From Chelonoidis abingdonii (Eukaryota > Chordata > Testudines > Testudinidae): 64,000 nt of DNA. The notes below the pieces were generated by a model. That model was not told where the DNA came from, did no database searches, and saw only the letters and a program-made list of their open reading frames with translations. Positions 48,290 to 58,062 of this stretch are shown in pieces; position 1 is the stretch's first letter; every line of letters begins with the position of its first letter. The translations under genes and the position numbers were made by a program. The DNA lies in NCBI RefSeq assembly GCF_003597395.2, contig NC_133773.1, forward strand, positions 78,035,668 to 78,099,667. The letters run 5' to 3'.

Positions 48290-48759
48290 TTACACTATCA
48301 CACTGTCTTTTAAGTTGAATACGCATCAGTCTAAATGTCTGATTCATACTGGTTTTCTACCCACAAGCGAATGGAGGGCTAATGTGGGCTTCTAGTAATA
48401 TGATCAAAATCATATTTCATTCAGAATGTCTTAAATTCTGCTGCAGTGAATTGTGATCTGTTTTCCATCACTGGTTGTTCTGGAATACTGAAGTGATCAA
48501 AAGTGTATTTCAATTTCTGAATAATGCTACAACATGTTATATTTTTTAAGTACATTATTTCCATATACCTAGAAAAATAGCCCATGACAACCAGGTAATG
48601 ATGTTCTCTGATTTCATATAAATCTATAGCTAGTCTCTTCCAAGATCTGTTCAGTAGAGGTGTTGTTATTTAAGTTTTCTTCATATTGTGTTGGTCTGTT
48701 ATTTCTGCAATGGTCACATGCAGATACTTTATTCTTTATGTCCTTGCTGATGCCTAGTA
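48290..48759 (-). pseudogene. Gypsy integrase core remnant
   Basis: Read on the minus strand from 48759 downward, the segment gives '[20 protein letters not shown]' (the end of the zinc-binding domain, with C-x2-C), then '[12 protein letters not shown]' and a decayed catalytic core with a 'FSRYIEI'-like region in shifted frames. Frame breaks separate almost every block. The N-terminal part of the same domain lies beyond the CR1, at about 49910-50000, showing that the CR1 landed within integrase. Confidence 0.75.
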
Positions 48760-49906
48760 AGGCATTTTATGTGGTCTCGCGTGATATTCTTATCAATAAA
48801 CTAGGCAAATACAATTTAGATGGGGATACTATAAGGTGGGTGCATAACTGGCTGGATAACCATACTCAAAGAGTAGTTGTTAATGGTTCCCAATCCAGCT
48901 GGAAAGGTATAACAAGTGGGGTCTGGAAAGGTATAACAAGTTCCACAGGGGTCTGTTTTGGGACCGGCTCTGTTCAATATCTTCATCAACGACTTAGATG
49001 TTGGCATAGAAAGTACGCTTATTAAGTTTGCAGATGATACCAAACTGGGAGGGATTGCAACTGCTTTGGAGGACAGGGTCAAAATTCAAAATGATCTGGA
49101 CAAATTGGAGAAATGGTCTGAGGTAAACCGGATGAAGATTCAATTAAAAGCAAATGCAAAGTGCTCCACTTAGGAAGGAACAATCAGTTTCACACATACA
49201 GAATGGAACAGAATGTCTAGGCAGGAGTATGCCAGAAAGAAATCTAGGGATGTGGACAAGCGTAATAATGAGTCAGGTATACTGTTCAAAAAAAACACAA
49301 TCAACAAAAAATCAACACAAACCAAACGTTGTATTCTGGGATGCTAAGTGCGTGATTTGTTTGTACTAGCCGAGAGTAACTCCGTCTGCTCTGGCTGTTA
49401 CGCCCAGGGTATTTCCTCCTGGCACGTGGAAAGAGGGAGAAGTGAGGGGTCCAAAGAGCAACAAAGAATGACATCAGGTCATGTTCTTCAAAGACCTTTA
49501 AAGGAAGGCTGAACAGAATTGGGTTTTGTTTAATTTGAAAAGAGAAGACTAGAGGGGACTATGATAGCGTGTTTCAGGTATCTAAAGGGTCAGTCGAGAG
49601 AGTGGGGAGAAAACTTGTTCACGCTTAGCCTCTAAGAAAACAAGAAATGCAGGCTTAAACTGCAGCAAGAGAGATTTAGGTAAGGAACTAGAAAAAAGTT
49701 TCCAACTGTCAGTGTGGTTAAACACTGGAATAAATTGCCCAGGGAGGTTGTAGAATCTCCATCTCTGGAGATATTTGAGAGAGATATTTAAGAGTTAAAT
49801 AAATGTCTATCCAGGATGGCCTAGACAGTGTTTGGTCCTGCCATGAGGGCAGGGGACTCAATGACCTCTCAAGGTCCCTTCTAGTCCTAGAGTCTATGAA
49901 TCTATG
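48760..49906 (+). mobile_element. CR1 LINE, 5'-truncated, inserted in gypsy integrase
   Basis: The left end starts in the reverse transcriptase: '[20 protein letters not shown]' and '[20 protein letters not shown]'. Then, in another frame from 48958, '[10 protein letters not shown]' and 'KFADDTKLGG', where the catalytic F-A-D-D box is intact. The 3' part carries the typical CR1 end: 'ggaataaattgcccagggag', 'tttggtcctgccatgagggc', 'gacctctcaaggtccctt' and a terminal 'tctatgaatctatg' repeat. There is no poly-A, as usual for CR1. Frameshifts and a 24-bp tandem duplication (48901-48948) disrupt it. It is much better preserved than the 15.4 kb copy. Confidence 0.93.
48901..48948 (+). repeat. 24-bp tandem duplication in CR1 reverse transcriptase
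   Basis: 'ggaaaggtataacaagt' occurs at 48901-48917 and again at 48925-48941, with a 24-bp period. The duplication adds eight codons in frame, giving WKGITSGV followed by WKGITS. Confidence 0.9.
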
Positions 49907-49909
49907 CAC

Positions 49910-50310
49910 AGCCACCACACTGAGTGACTGATTGTTCCTTGCAAGGAATTTGATGTCTCTTATGGGTAAGTTTAGGATTTTCCCCTCATTTCATTTGGAA
50001 TTAGGATGCAATTGCCTCTAATCATGAGTCCATTTGACTTGCTTAATTGTCTGCAATTCTGGCTTGTTATCAATCGGTGTAAATGAATCCCATCCACAAA
50101 AGTTCTCACATGCCCAAACACTTGCCAGGCACTCCTTTTCAAACTGTGTGCATCATTTTTCTGCTTCTGTGAGTATATGAGAGCAAAATGCAACTGACTT
50201 CCACTCAGACCCATGTTGTTGCAACTATACACTATATAGGCCTCAGCTGTGTGCATCTATAATGTCCAGTGTGTATTTGTTCACATCATAGTACTTGAGG
50301 AGTTGTTTAG
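49910..50310 (-). pseudogene. Gypsy RNase H and integrase N-terminal remnant
   Basis: The minus-strand frame 50256-49972 ends with 'GLMIRGNCILIPNEMRGK', a block I recognise as the spacer just before the integrase zinc domain (DGxLxRGxRIVIPxxMR). Upstream, in an adjacent frame, lies an RNase H-like stretch around 50080-50200. It is cut at 49906 by the CR1. Confidence 0.65.
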
Positions 50311-50399
50311 ATAATTTCTTTTACCTTTTTGAAAGCAATTTCTTAACTTGGCCCCATAGCCAACATATGTTGGACTTTAACAGTTCATTCATTGGTTTT

Positions 50400-51140
50400 G
50401 TTATTGTAGAAAGTTCTTGTACCTATCCATCAAGGTAAGCGACCATCCCCATTATACAGTTCAGCTGTGATAGATTAGTTGGTGCATTTAATTTTGGAAT
50501 TGCTTTTACTTTGCCAGGGCTAGGAGTGATTCCATTTTTGGTTATTGTCTATCCTAAAAACTAGAACTGGGGTAGGTGGAAAATGCATTTTTCCTTATTT
50601 AAGTTCAGGCCAGATTGGCTGATTAGGCTTTGGACTTTGAAAGTTTTGTTGTGTTCTTTCACTGAAGATCCTTACATCAGAATATCGTCTATGAAAACTA
50701 AAATTCCATTTGTGTTCATTAACAATTATGCCGTCTTTCTCTGGAAAATTTCAGGGGCAGTGGCATTCCCAAAAGATAATCTTTGAAAGCAAAATTTCCC
50801 AAAGTTTGTGATAAATGTAGTCAATTTAGCATTTTATTTGGCTAAAAGAAATTTGCCAGAATCCACTCGAGGCATCCAGCTTTGAGAATACTGTAGCTCC
50901 TTTCACTCTGGGGAGGAAGTGTTGAAGGATATGTATTTTTTCTCACAACAGCTTCATTAAGTCTTTTAAGATTCACGCAGACTCAGATTTTTCCATTTTT
51001 CTTTATAACTGGAACCATTGGGACACACCATACTGTTGGCTCAGAAATGTTCTCAATTATGCCAATCCACTCAATTCTCTTTAACTTCACTTTATGAAGT
51101 AATAGGATAGGAATCCTGAGGTGTATGTTCACTATTTGTT
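50400..51140 (-). pseudogene. Gypsy reverse transcriptase remnant
   Basis: From 51140 downward the minus strand gives 'WCVPMVPVIKKNGKI' and 'NLKRLNEAVVRKNTYP' (the fingers motif of Ty3/gypsy), then 'FWQI'-like, 'GNFAFKDYLLGMPLP', 'VNEH', and 'VFIDDIL' at 50678-50698, where the two catalytic aspartates of the x-x-D-D box are preserved. It continues as 'SGLNLNKEKCIFH'-like sequence with a few losses. At least six stops or frameshifts interrupt it. Confidence 0.85.
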
Positions 51141-51158
51141 TCAGCACTGTCTCTTAAG

Positions 51159-51372
51159 TATCAGAGGGGTAGCCGTGTTAGTCTGGATCTGTAAAAGCAG
51201 CAGAGAATCCTGTGGCACCTTATAGACTAACAGACGTTTTGGAGCGTGAGCTTTCGTGGGTGAATACCCACTTCTTCAGACGCGTCTGAAGAAGTGGGTA
51301 TTCACCCACGAAAGCTCACGCTCCAAAACGTCTGTTAGTCTATAAGGTGCCACAGGATTCTCTGCTGCTTTT
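51159..51372. mobile_element. Foldback element: perfect 90-bp inverted arms, 13-bp target duplication
   Basis: Arms 51193-51282 and 51283-51372 are exact reverse complements with no loop; the centre is cagacg/cgtctg. A 34-bp unpaired head (TATCAGAGGGGTAGCCGTG...) precedes the left arm. The right arm stops at ctgctttt, just where the complement of that head would begin. The unit is flanked by actgtctcttaag at 51146-51158 and 51373-51385. The body is one I recall as an abundant turtle repeat. The long duplication suggests target-primed insertion rather than hAT transposition. Confidence 0.9.
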
Positions 51373-51399
51373 ACTGTCTCTTAAGTTATTTGTATTAGA

Positions 51400-51790
51400 T
51401 CTCCTTTCAAAAGTCCAATATCACCAAATTGCACCCAACAAGGCTGCCACATTTGTCTGTGGTGCTTTGATCACATAAACTCTGAATGTAGCTTTTGTCT
51501 ATATAAGTTGTTTGTGTGGTGACCTGGCCTGTGCAGTTCAGAATACCTTCAGGGTTAGTCAGAGCTGTGTCAAGTGACTTCAGCTCTGGGAGGGGTTGAA
51601 GGTGAATGTAAGTTCCTACTGAGATGTCTTTGATATTGACTCAGGAGCTAATTTTAAAGTCAATAGTTTTGCCATGAACATTCAGTTTCACTCTCCAGGA
51701 GAGTTCTATGTCACCACAAGTGCTAGATCCCAGAAACACAATGCCTTTTGATTGTCTGTAATATGAGTAAACTCCCTGACTGCTTTGGTG
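51400..51790 (-). pseudogene. Gypsy aspartic protease remnant
   Basis: The minus-strand frame 51826-51641 contains 'STCGDIELSWRVKLNVHGKT' and 'IDFKISS', where the catalytic D-T/S-G would follow 'FKI'. Here the site reads S-S then a stop, so it is dead. Further on, 'LQPLPELKSLDTAL' and 'NPEGILNCTGQVT' continue the domain. Confidence 0.6.
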
Positions 51791-51882
51791 TGGCAAACAA
51801 CTGCAAACTGTCCATCTTTTATACATGTACTACAACATCTGCCTCTGGCTGAACATGTATCATTTTTTCCACATCTTACACA
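51790..51882 (-). pseudogene. Gypsy gag zinc knuckles
   Basis: On the minus strand a C-x2-C-x5-C cluster is followed by a CCHC knuckle of exact spacing (C-x2-C-x4-Q-x4-C) with the histidine replaced by glutamine (IKDGQFAVVC). This tandem arrangement marks the end of gag in many vertebrate gypsy elements. Confidence 0.7.
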
Positions 51883-52638
51883 TATAGGTTGGAATTTGTC
51901 CTGCTTAGCATGGGAGTACTCTCTCCTTGTCTCTGGGGCTTTATGATAATGACTTAACAGTCAACGGTCTGTTTATAGCTTTTAAGCTAGTTTCAGACTT
52001 CTCCAGTTGCTCCTGCCTTTTGTTCTGTTTGACTGATTCTGACTAGTTTGCTATCTATATAGCTGAGGCTAGGGTTAAATGTCTCTTCAGTTGTAACTGC
52101 TGTGAAAGGCTGGTTATTGCATTAACAGATAAAAACCTGTCTCTGATATTTTCATGCTTTGCATTCCCAAAAATCACAGTGTTCAGCCAATATATGCAGA
52201 GCTCTTATGAACCATTGAATTGAATGCTTCCCCCTGGTTCTTGAATTCTCTGGTGAAAACATAATTTTTTGGAAACTACATTTCTTGGAGGTATAGTGTG
52301 TGCATCAGACATAGTCAGAATCCTTCCATGGTCATCTTTGTAGTTATCTTCAGTAATGTCAAAGGATCCAAAAATATTCTCTGCTTCCCCATAGCATAAA
52401 TTAGAGAAGATACTGGTATATTTCTAATTTCTCTGTGGAGTTCATTTGCAATTTAAAATTGTGTAAAATATGGCTTCCAGTCTGCCCATTGGGAAGCTTT
52501 GTGAAAGCTGATGTTCTCTGGGGCATTGAAGAGAGTATTGTTGATGATATCCTACAACCTCTGTTGCTTTGTTCCATTTGTCTGCAACCTTTGTTGCTGT
52601 TTCCTTCTGTTACTGTTCTTAATTTACTCCTTACCCCA

Positions 52639-52832
52639 TGTCATGTTCCTGTACCAGGTACAGACTGGCTACACAGCTTGCTTATGATCTGTTATCATAA
52701 GATCCTTTAACGCTCTGCCAGGTATGACCGAGGTTCCTTTATGTAGCTGGGACCTTAGTTTCAATAAGGGTACTTTACACACAGTGCCACCTTGTGGACA
52801 AACAGTATAATACAGTTTAGCATTCCATTATA
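52639..52832 (-). repeat. 5' LTR of the gypsy element
   Basis: 194 bp; in plus-strand reading it starts tgtcatgttcc and ends attccattata. The outermost bases were re-used as the ccattata target duplication of the neighbouring hAT MITE. Confidence 0.85.
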
Positions 52833-53150
52833 ATGGGTCGGCAACCTTTCACAAGTGCTGTGCCGAGTCTTCATTTATTCACTCAAATTTAAGGTTTCGT
52901 GTGCCAGTAATACATTTTAATGTTTTTAGAGGGTCTCTTTCTGTAAGTATATAATATATAACTAAATTATTGTTGTATATAAAGTAAACAAGGTTTGAAA
53001 AATGTTTAAGAGGCTTCATTTAAAATTAAATTAAAATACAGACACCCACCCACACCCGAGAATGTTGGCCAGGACCCGGGCAGTGTGAGTGCCACTGAAA
53101 ATCAGCTCCAGTGCCGCCTTTGGCACACATGCCATAGGTTGTCTACCCCT
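52833..53150 (+). mobile_element. hAT MITE, 318 bp, at the edge of the gypsy LTR
   Basis: It runs from ATGGGTCGGCAACC to GGTTGTCTACCCCT with perfect octamers ccattata at 52825-52832 and 53151-53158. Its body matches 44050-44361 closely, including 'tttaaaattaaattaaaat' and 'ccaggacccgggcagt'. The terminal CAG/CTG bases are mutated. Confidence 0.92.
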
Positions 53151-53158
53151 CCATTATA

Positions 53159-53660
53159 AGAAGGGAGGTGTGTTTAGAGCTAAAGGGTCTGGCAAGAAGC
53201 TGAAGGAATGAGTCGTTTGTAGGTATTCCCTGGGAGTAGGGCATTTGGGCTGGTAAATATGAATAAATGGGAGGCGGAGGATAGAGCAGGGAAGTAAGAA
53301 GGAGACTAAGGAAATAGCAAGAGGGTCTGCGATCAAGCAAACCATAGCTACTGGACATAGGATCCCTGGACTGGAACTTAGTGTAGTAGGTGGGCTCAGG
53401 ATCCTAGGAACCACTAGGGAAGTGACATGGGACCTGGCCAAGACTGCAAGACTCTCTGGAATGCCATGCGGGCAGCTGATCCTGTGAGACTTTGATACCC
53501 CAGAAGGGGAGGACTGTACAGTGATCTGGTTGCAGGGCAGAGTCACAAAGAGGGACCACTGTGCATCCTGAAGAGTGAGCAGGTGGTATCAGACCTAAAT
53601 GGAGCTAATCTCCAGATGCAGCCCCAAGGAGGCACTGCATGGTGAGTGAACAGCCCCATG
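53159..53660 (+). repeat. Right part of the older interrupted repeat
   Basis: Purine-rich, with 'gatcctgtgagactttgata' and 'gaggcactgcatggtgagtg'. It has the look of an LTR 3' half but no confirmed partner. Frames of up to 130 codons on the minus strand (53154-53546) lack motifs. Confidence 0.3.
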
Positions 53661-53929
53661 ACAGCCCTATAATTGCATCCAGGCTAATAATTTGTAGCCC
53701 AGTGTTTAGTTGATTGCCCTTTAAACGGATGAAGGTTGAGATGCATTAGAAATTAGTTTTACAATGGATGATGATAGCTGTTCCCTGGCTGACATTACCA
53801 TAACAAGCACAATACAAACACCATATCACCTCCCTTACTCCCTACCTTAAAATACGAATGTCAAGTAGAATGTTGATTTGCTGGACCAAGAGACTAGACT
53901 AATCTTTCAAGGAAATATAGGTAGGTTTC

Positions 53930-54310
53930 TGTTAGAGACCTGCCTGCATTCTAGGGCCTGCAGCTCCAGCAGGGAGCCTGCCAGCCCCCAGAACCCTGGC
54001 TTGAGTCTCCCTGTTGCACAGCAGCAACCACGGGAGCTCCAGCTAGAGCTGGGATCGTTGGAGCTGCTAGGCTCTGCAGCAAGGAGCCTACCAGTCCCCG
54101 GGCCCCCAGGTGGAGCCAGGGCTCTCAGGGCTGATAGACTTCCCACTCCAGCCATGTCTCTGGGGACTGGCAGGCTCCCTGTACTATGTCAGAGAGCCTG
54201 CCATCCCCCAGAGACCTGGCTAGAGTGGGAAGTCTAGCAGCCCTGAGACCCCTGGTTTCAGCTCAAGTTCCCAGGGCATGTAAGCTCCCTGCCATGGAGA
54301 AGCTAAGTAA
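53930..54310. repeat. GC-rich hairpin repeat
   Basis: The segment at about 54113-54172 ('gggctgatagacttcccact', 'ctccagccatgtctctgggg') is the near-exact reverse complement of 54196-54253 ('ccccagagacctggctagag', 'gtgggaagtctagcagccct'), with a short loop between. Probably the interior of a DNA transposon. The 119-codon frame over it is compositional. Confidence 0.7.
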
Positions 54311-54389
54311 AACTGACAATCTTTTCAATTTCACAGCTGTTACTCAGTGACTAGCAGCCAGGACACTGACAAGAATGTCAGTTTCACAC

Positions 54390-54429
54390 TTCATTTCAGG
54401 AACACCAGATCTGGTGTTCCTGAAATGAA
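54390..54429. other. Perfect 40-bp palindrome
   Basis: Arms 54390-54409 and 54410-54429 are exact reverse complements meeting at AGATCT, without a loop. It follows the GC-rich hairpin and may be part of the same foldback unit. Confidence 0.9.
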
Positions 54430-54655
54430 ATGTTCTGTTCTCTCTGGTTCACCAGGAAATTTCAGTAAATTTGCTTTCATTCTGAACCAGAAAAAACACA
54501 AATTCATAAACACCAAAATTCCCTGCAAATTGAAATCCCTGATTTTTGGCCACCTGTACTTTGAAGAACAATTTAGAGGGCTGTCCTTGCCATCTCCCCA
54601 AGTAGTTATTCACACTCACCAGGAAATGTACGCCCTCCCTGCTTTTGGGAAACAC

Positions 54656-54880
54656 TGGTCTAATAGATAAGGCACTGGACTGGGAATCAGGTAATCTGGG
54701 TCCTAATCACAGCTCTCCTATGCCTGTCTTTATTTTTCTTCCAAGTCTTTGTTTGTCTTGTCTATTCACACTGTAAGGTCTTTTAGTAAGGGCACTATTT
54801 TCTGAGCGTTTACAGAGCCTTCAGTGGGGCCTTGATCTCAGGTGGACCTCTAGACACTTCTGTAATAAAAAATAATAATT
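54656..54880 (+). repeat. tRNA-headed SINE with L2-like tail
   Basis: The head 'gataaggcactggactggga' and 'ctgggtcctaatcacagctc' is tRNA/MIR-like. The tail has 'gtaaggtcttttagtaaggg', 'cagtggggccttgatctcag' and 'tctgtaataaaaaataataa', the same tail as at 27228. I infer a SINE mobilised by an L2-type LINE. Confidence 0.65.
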
Positions 54881-56736
54881 AACAGGAAAAGATCCCATTG
54901 ACATTATTTCTTGGTTCAGGTCCTAGAAACAGGAAATTCTGTATATCTTTTGTTAACAGGAATGAGTTTTTGCCTAGCTGGTTCCGGTAGTAACATCCTG
55001 AATAGAGTTAACTGTTCAGAGATTTCTCAATTAATATTTTTCCTCAATCAAGTTGGATTTCAATTCTTCAGTTTTCTTTTTCTATAATAGGTTCAAAACT
55101 TTAAAAATAATATTTTCTAATAAATAAGTTGTAAAAACAGCCTTTAAGCTTTTTTGCCAACTAAAATTCATTTTCTTGGGGTTCTTGAAGGCTACTGGAA
55201 TTCATGTTGTATTCTTGTCTATCTCAAAAACAAAGGGAAAAATACATGCTTTCGTCCTTCACAATAAAACTAGTAACAGTGATTTTGCTTTATATAGCAC
55301 TTTTCAAGATGAATCCCAGTATGCAGTATAAATGAGAAACAAGTGCAATATTTGAAAATAACTTTTTTTAAAAAAATCAAAGTACATGAAAAAATTGGTT
55401 TTGTTGACTTCAGAGGTGACCCACACAAAGTGAAAGAGATTACTATGTTATGACTACAGAGTTAGACTATCGGTGAATAAAATGTTAATTGAGAAATATC
55501 TCCATGAAATATATTTCGTTCAAAGAAAGTAAATTATATATATGAACAAATTATTCAGTAAAGGAACAAGGCCCTTGACGTGAGAAGTCTTTCAAATCAG
55601 CCCAGGGTCAATCTAGAATAATCAATAATACATATGTTTTCTGTTTTTGAAATATTCTTTTAGCCACATTCCTTCCTCTCATTAAAAATGTTATTTTGCA
55701 TTGGCGATGGTTTAACATTAGTGTAAAAAAATTCTGGCTCAGAGAAATATTGAAAGGACATGTTAGGAATGTTGTGATGAAATACATTTTTGTGAGATTT
55801 CAAGTCCACTTTTGTGTCCCTGACAAGGTCTCAATAGTTTTGATAGGCTTGGGATAAGGCTCCAGATATCTCTGTTCTTTTGTAAAACAAACTGCATGAG
55901 GTTTGCCTATCACTTTGTATTTATATTCTCTCGCACCCCCTTCCCTGCCCCCAATAAGGGAAGAAACAGGGAAAAAGAGAGAAGAATGAAAAGGAATGAA
56001 AAGGGAAAGGAAGGAAGTTGGGCAGGGGAGGAAAAGGAGAGCAACATTTCACTTCCCATCTACTAGGAATTAAAGGTTTCTTAAAAGTTAGCTCAAATCT
56101 TTTCAAATTTGTCTGAGGGCCCTGGTCTCTGAAATGGTACCCACTCTTTAGCTGACAGGTCAGCCAAGTCGCTGAGCCAAGCTTCTATCTCATCCAAGCA
56201 ACATGAGTTGTTTGGCTAAGGTCTCTCCCCTTGAGGCTACGAGCACTGTTGTAGAGAACCAAGATTTCAGTGAGGTGGAAAGTTTCCAAGATGATGGGAT
56301 ATAGCCCAAAACACAGTTCTGGGAAATAATTTTTAAGGAAGTGTCTGTTATCATATTAATCCTTCTGCTTGCTTTTTGCTTATTGCTATCTAGAATTAAG
56401 TTATCCCTCACCCTGCACAGTTACCTTGTCTACAGTTACCTGTGAGGACTCCCCTTGGGCCATTTGCTACCTCATAAAGACAATGACATCATTAACACTT
56501 GTCATTTTTGGTTTTACCTGTGACTTCTCATTTACTGTAAATGGCTTATAGTGTGTACCATTTTCACTGATTACCAGTACATTTTTGCTTTGCCACAGCT
56601 ACCTCTTATCACTGTCTACTGATATTGCATTAATGCTCAGCTCCTACCAAGCTTTCTCTGCCCTTCATTGGGATTCTGATCTCCACTCATTTCCCCTCCC
56701 ATCTAATCCCCATCCTCCTTCAGCTACAACTGCCTT
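54881..56736. other. Unassigned AT-rich DNA
   Basis: One purine-rich tract at about 55960-56040 (AAGG-type). No gene recognised. Confidence 0.45.
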
Positions 56737-57033
56737 AAGTGTGGTCTACACTGAAAATTTAGGTCAATAGAGCTATGGTTCACAGGGGTGTTAAAAACTT
56801 GCATCCCTCTGCGCCTTAGCTATGCTGACCTAGTCCCCTGGTATAGACACAGGTAGGCTGACAGAAGAATACTTCTGTTGACCTAGCTACCATTGCTCAG
56901 GGAGGTGGAGTTCCTACAGCAATAGAGAAACCCCTTCAGTTGCTATAGGCTGCATCTACGCAGCAGGGTTATACCAGCATAGCCTTGGTGTCATAGCTAT
57001 GCCCCCGTAGTCCCTGTTGTGTAGACAAGGCCT
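56737..57033. mobile_element. DNA transposon (hAT-like MITE), about 297 bp
   Basis: Ends AAGTGTGGTCTACACTG and TGTGTAGACAAGGCCTAA are inverted repeats of the 'GTCTACAC' type. The interior has 'gctatgctgacctagtcccc' and 'ttgacctagctaccat' boxes. No exact target duplication. Confidence 0.65.
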
Positions 57034-57121
57034 AATTCTTTGTTCCTCCCAAATCCCTTGATCTGATCTTAGGTCTAAATGTTGAGTCACATTCTCAGCT
57101 GGTGTAATTGATGTAGTAGCT

Positions 57122-57329
57122 CAGTGGTTCTCAGACTTTTGTACTGGTGACCCCTTGCATGCAGCAAACCTCAAAGAGCCACCCCCCTTATACATTAAAA
57201 ACCTCTTTAGTATATTTAACGCTATTATAAATGCTGGAGGCAAAGTGGGGTTTGAGTGTGGAGGCTGACCGCTTGCGATTCCCATGTAATAATCTTGTGA
57301 CTCCCTGACCCTTAGTTTGAGAACCCCTG
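57122..57329 (+). mobile_element. hAT MITE, 208 bp, nested in a palindromic repeat
   Basis: Ends CAGTGGTTCTCAGAC and AGTTTGAGAACCCCTG are hAT-like inverted repeats. The flanking octamers tagtagct and atgtatct match at only 5 of 8. The flanks 'tctcagctggtgtaattgat' and 'gatttcagcagagcttctat' belong to one older palindromic repeat, which therefore was the target. Confidence 0.75.
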
Positions 57330-57409
57330 ATGTATCTCTTTTGATTTCAGCAGAGCTTCTATGCTGATTTAAAAGGCTAGATACCTAGCTAACATGTGTT
57401 TAAAGTTAG

Positions 57410-57500
57410 AATGAAATCTCTTTGGGGCAGGCACTGTCTTCGCTCTGCAGTGCCCCATATTTTAGGCTTTCTATAACAAATACAAAATAATGGTAATAAA
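57410..57500 (+). repeat. Decayed SINE tail
   Basis: 'tctctttggggcaggcactg' followed by an AATAA-rich end resembles the SINE tail at 54770-54880. Head missing. Confidence 0.4.
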
Positions 57501-58062
57501 TGAATAACGATAATAAGTCTAGAACTCAATACCTTGAGGTTTTCCCTGATATTCAGCCTAAATTTTCATTTTCTGAATTTCATCATATTACTCCTAGTTA
57601 TGAATTATGAAAAGCAGTACATACAAAAATTCAAAGCAAGTAATTGTATATAATAGAGAAGGCAACTCTATGGAAGTTACACTGGAAACTTGGGTTTAAT
57701 ATTCACTGTGGCGTCTCCCAAAAGTCACAAATGTTTAAAAAATGTCACTGTACATCTCTACACTAGCGTACATTTGTAACAAGGCTGAGCATTAAGGCAG
57801 GCAATGCAAAGCATCCTCTTATGGAAAAGACCTACAGAAAGTAATAGAGTATAGTTTCCTTTCTACAGAAATTTTAAACTAAACCGTACAATTCTACAGC
57901 AGAAAAATAATTCCCAATATATTTTGGGTGCTCAAAATTAATAAATAATAATTCTGTGTTTTAAAAATTCTGTAGAATATATTTCATTCTCTATTAAACT
58001 CTGTGGACTTTACAGGACCTCTAAGAAATTTCATAGGATGAAAGTAATGATATTCTATAGAT
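57501..58062. other. Unassigned AT-rich DNA
   Basis: Nothing recognised. Confidence 0.45.

Larger units (their letters stand above)
48054..52832 (-). mobile_element. Degenerate Ty3/gypsy LTR retrotransposon
   Basis: A complete but dead element in minus orientation. LTRs lie at 52639-52832 (5') and 48054-48249 (3'), flanked by agaag and agaaa as a probable 5-bp target duplication. Inside the 5' LTR edge the minus strand begins TGGGGTAAGG, in the position of a primer-binding site. Next to the 3' LTR is a purine tract (48250-48262). Order on the minus strand is gag zinc knuckles, protease, reverse transcriptase, RNase H, integrase, the standard gypsy order with integrase last. Many stops and frameshifts break every domain. 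Three later insertions interrupt it or its edge: a foldback element (51159-51372), a CR1 (48760-49906) and a hAT MITE (52833-53150). The two LTRs are clearly diverged from each other, so the insertion is old. Confidence 0.9.

Noticed and set aside
48660..49173. Active reverse transcriptase gene
   Set aside because: It is a CR1 copy truncated at the 5' end and broken by frameshifts and a tandem duplication.
53878..54237. 119-codon frame, possible secreted protein
   Set aside because: Covers the two arms of a hairpin repeat; the composition comes from the repeat.
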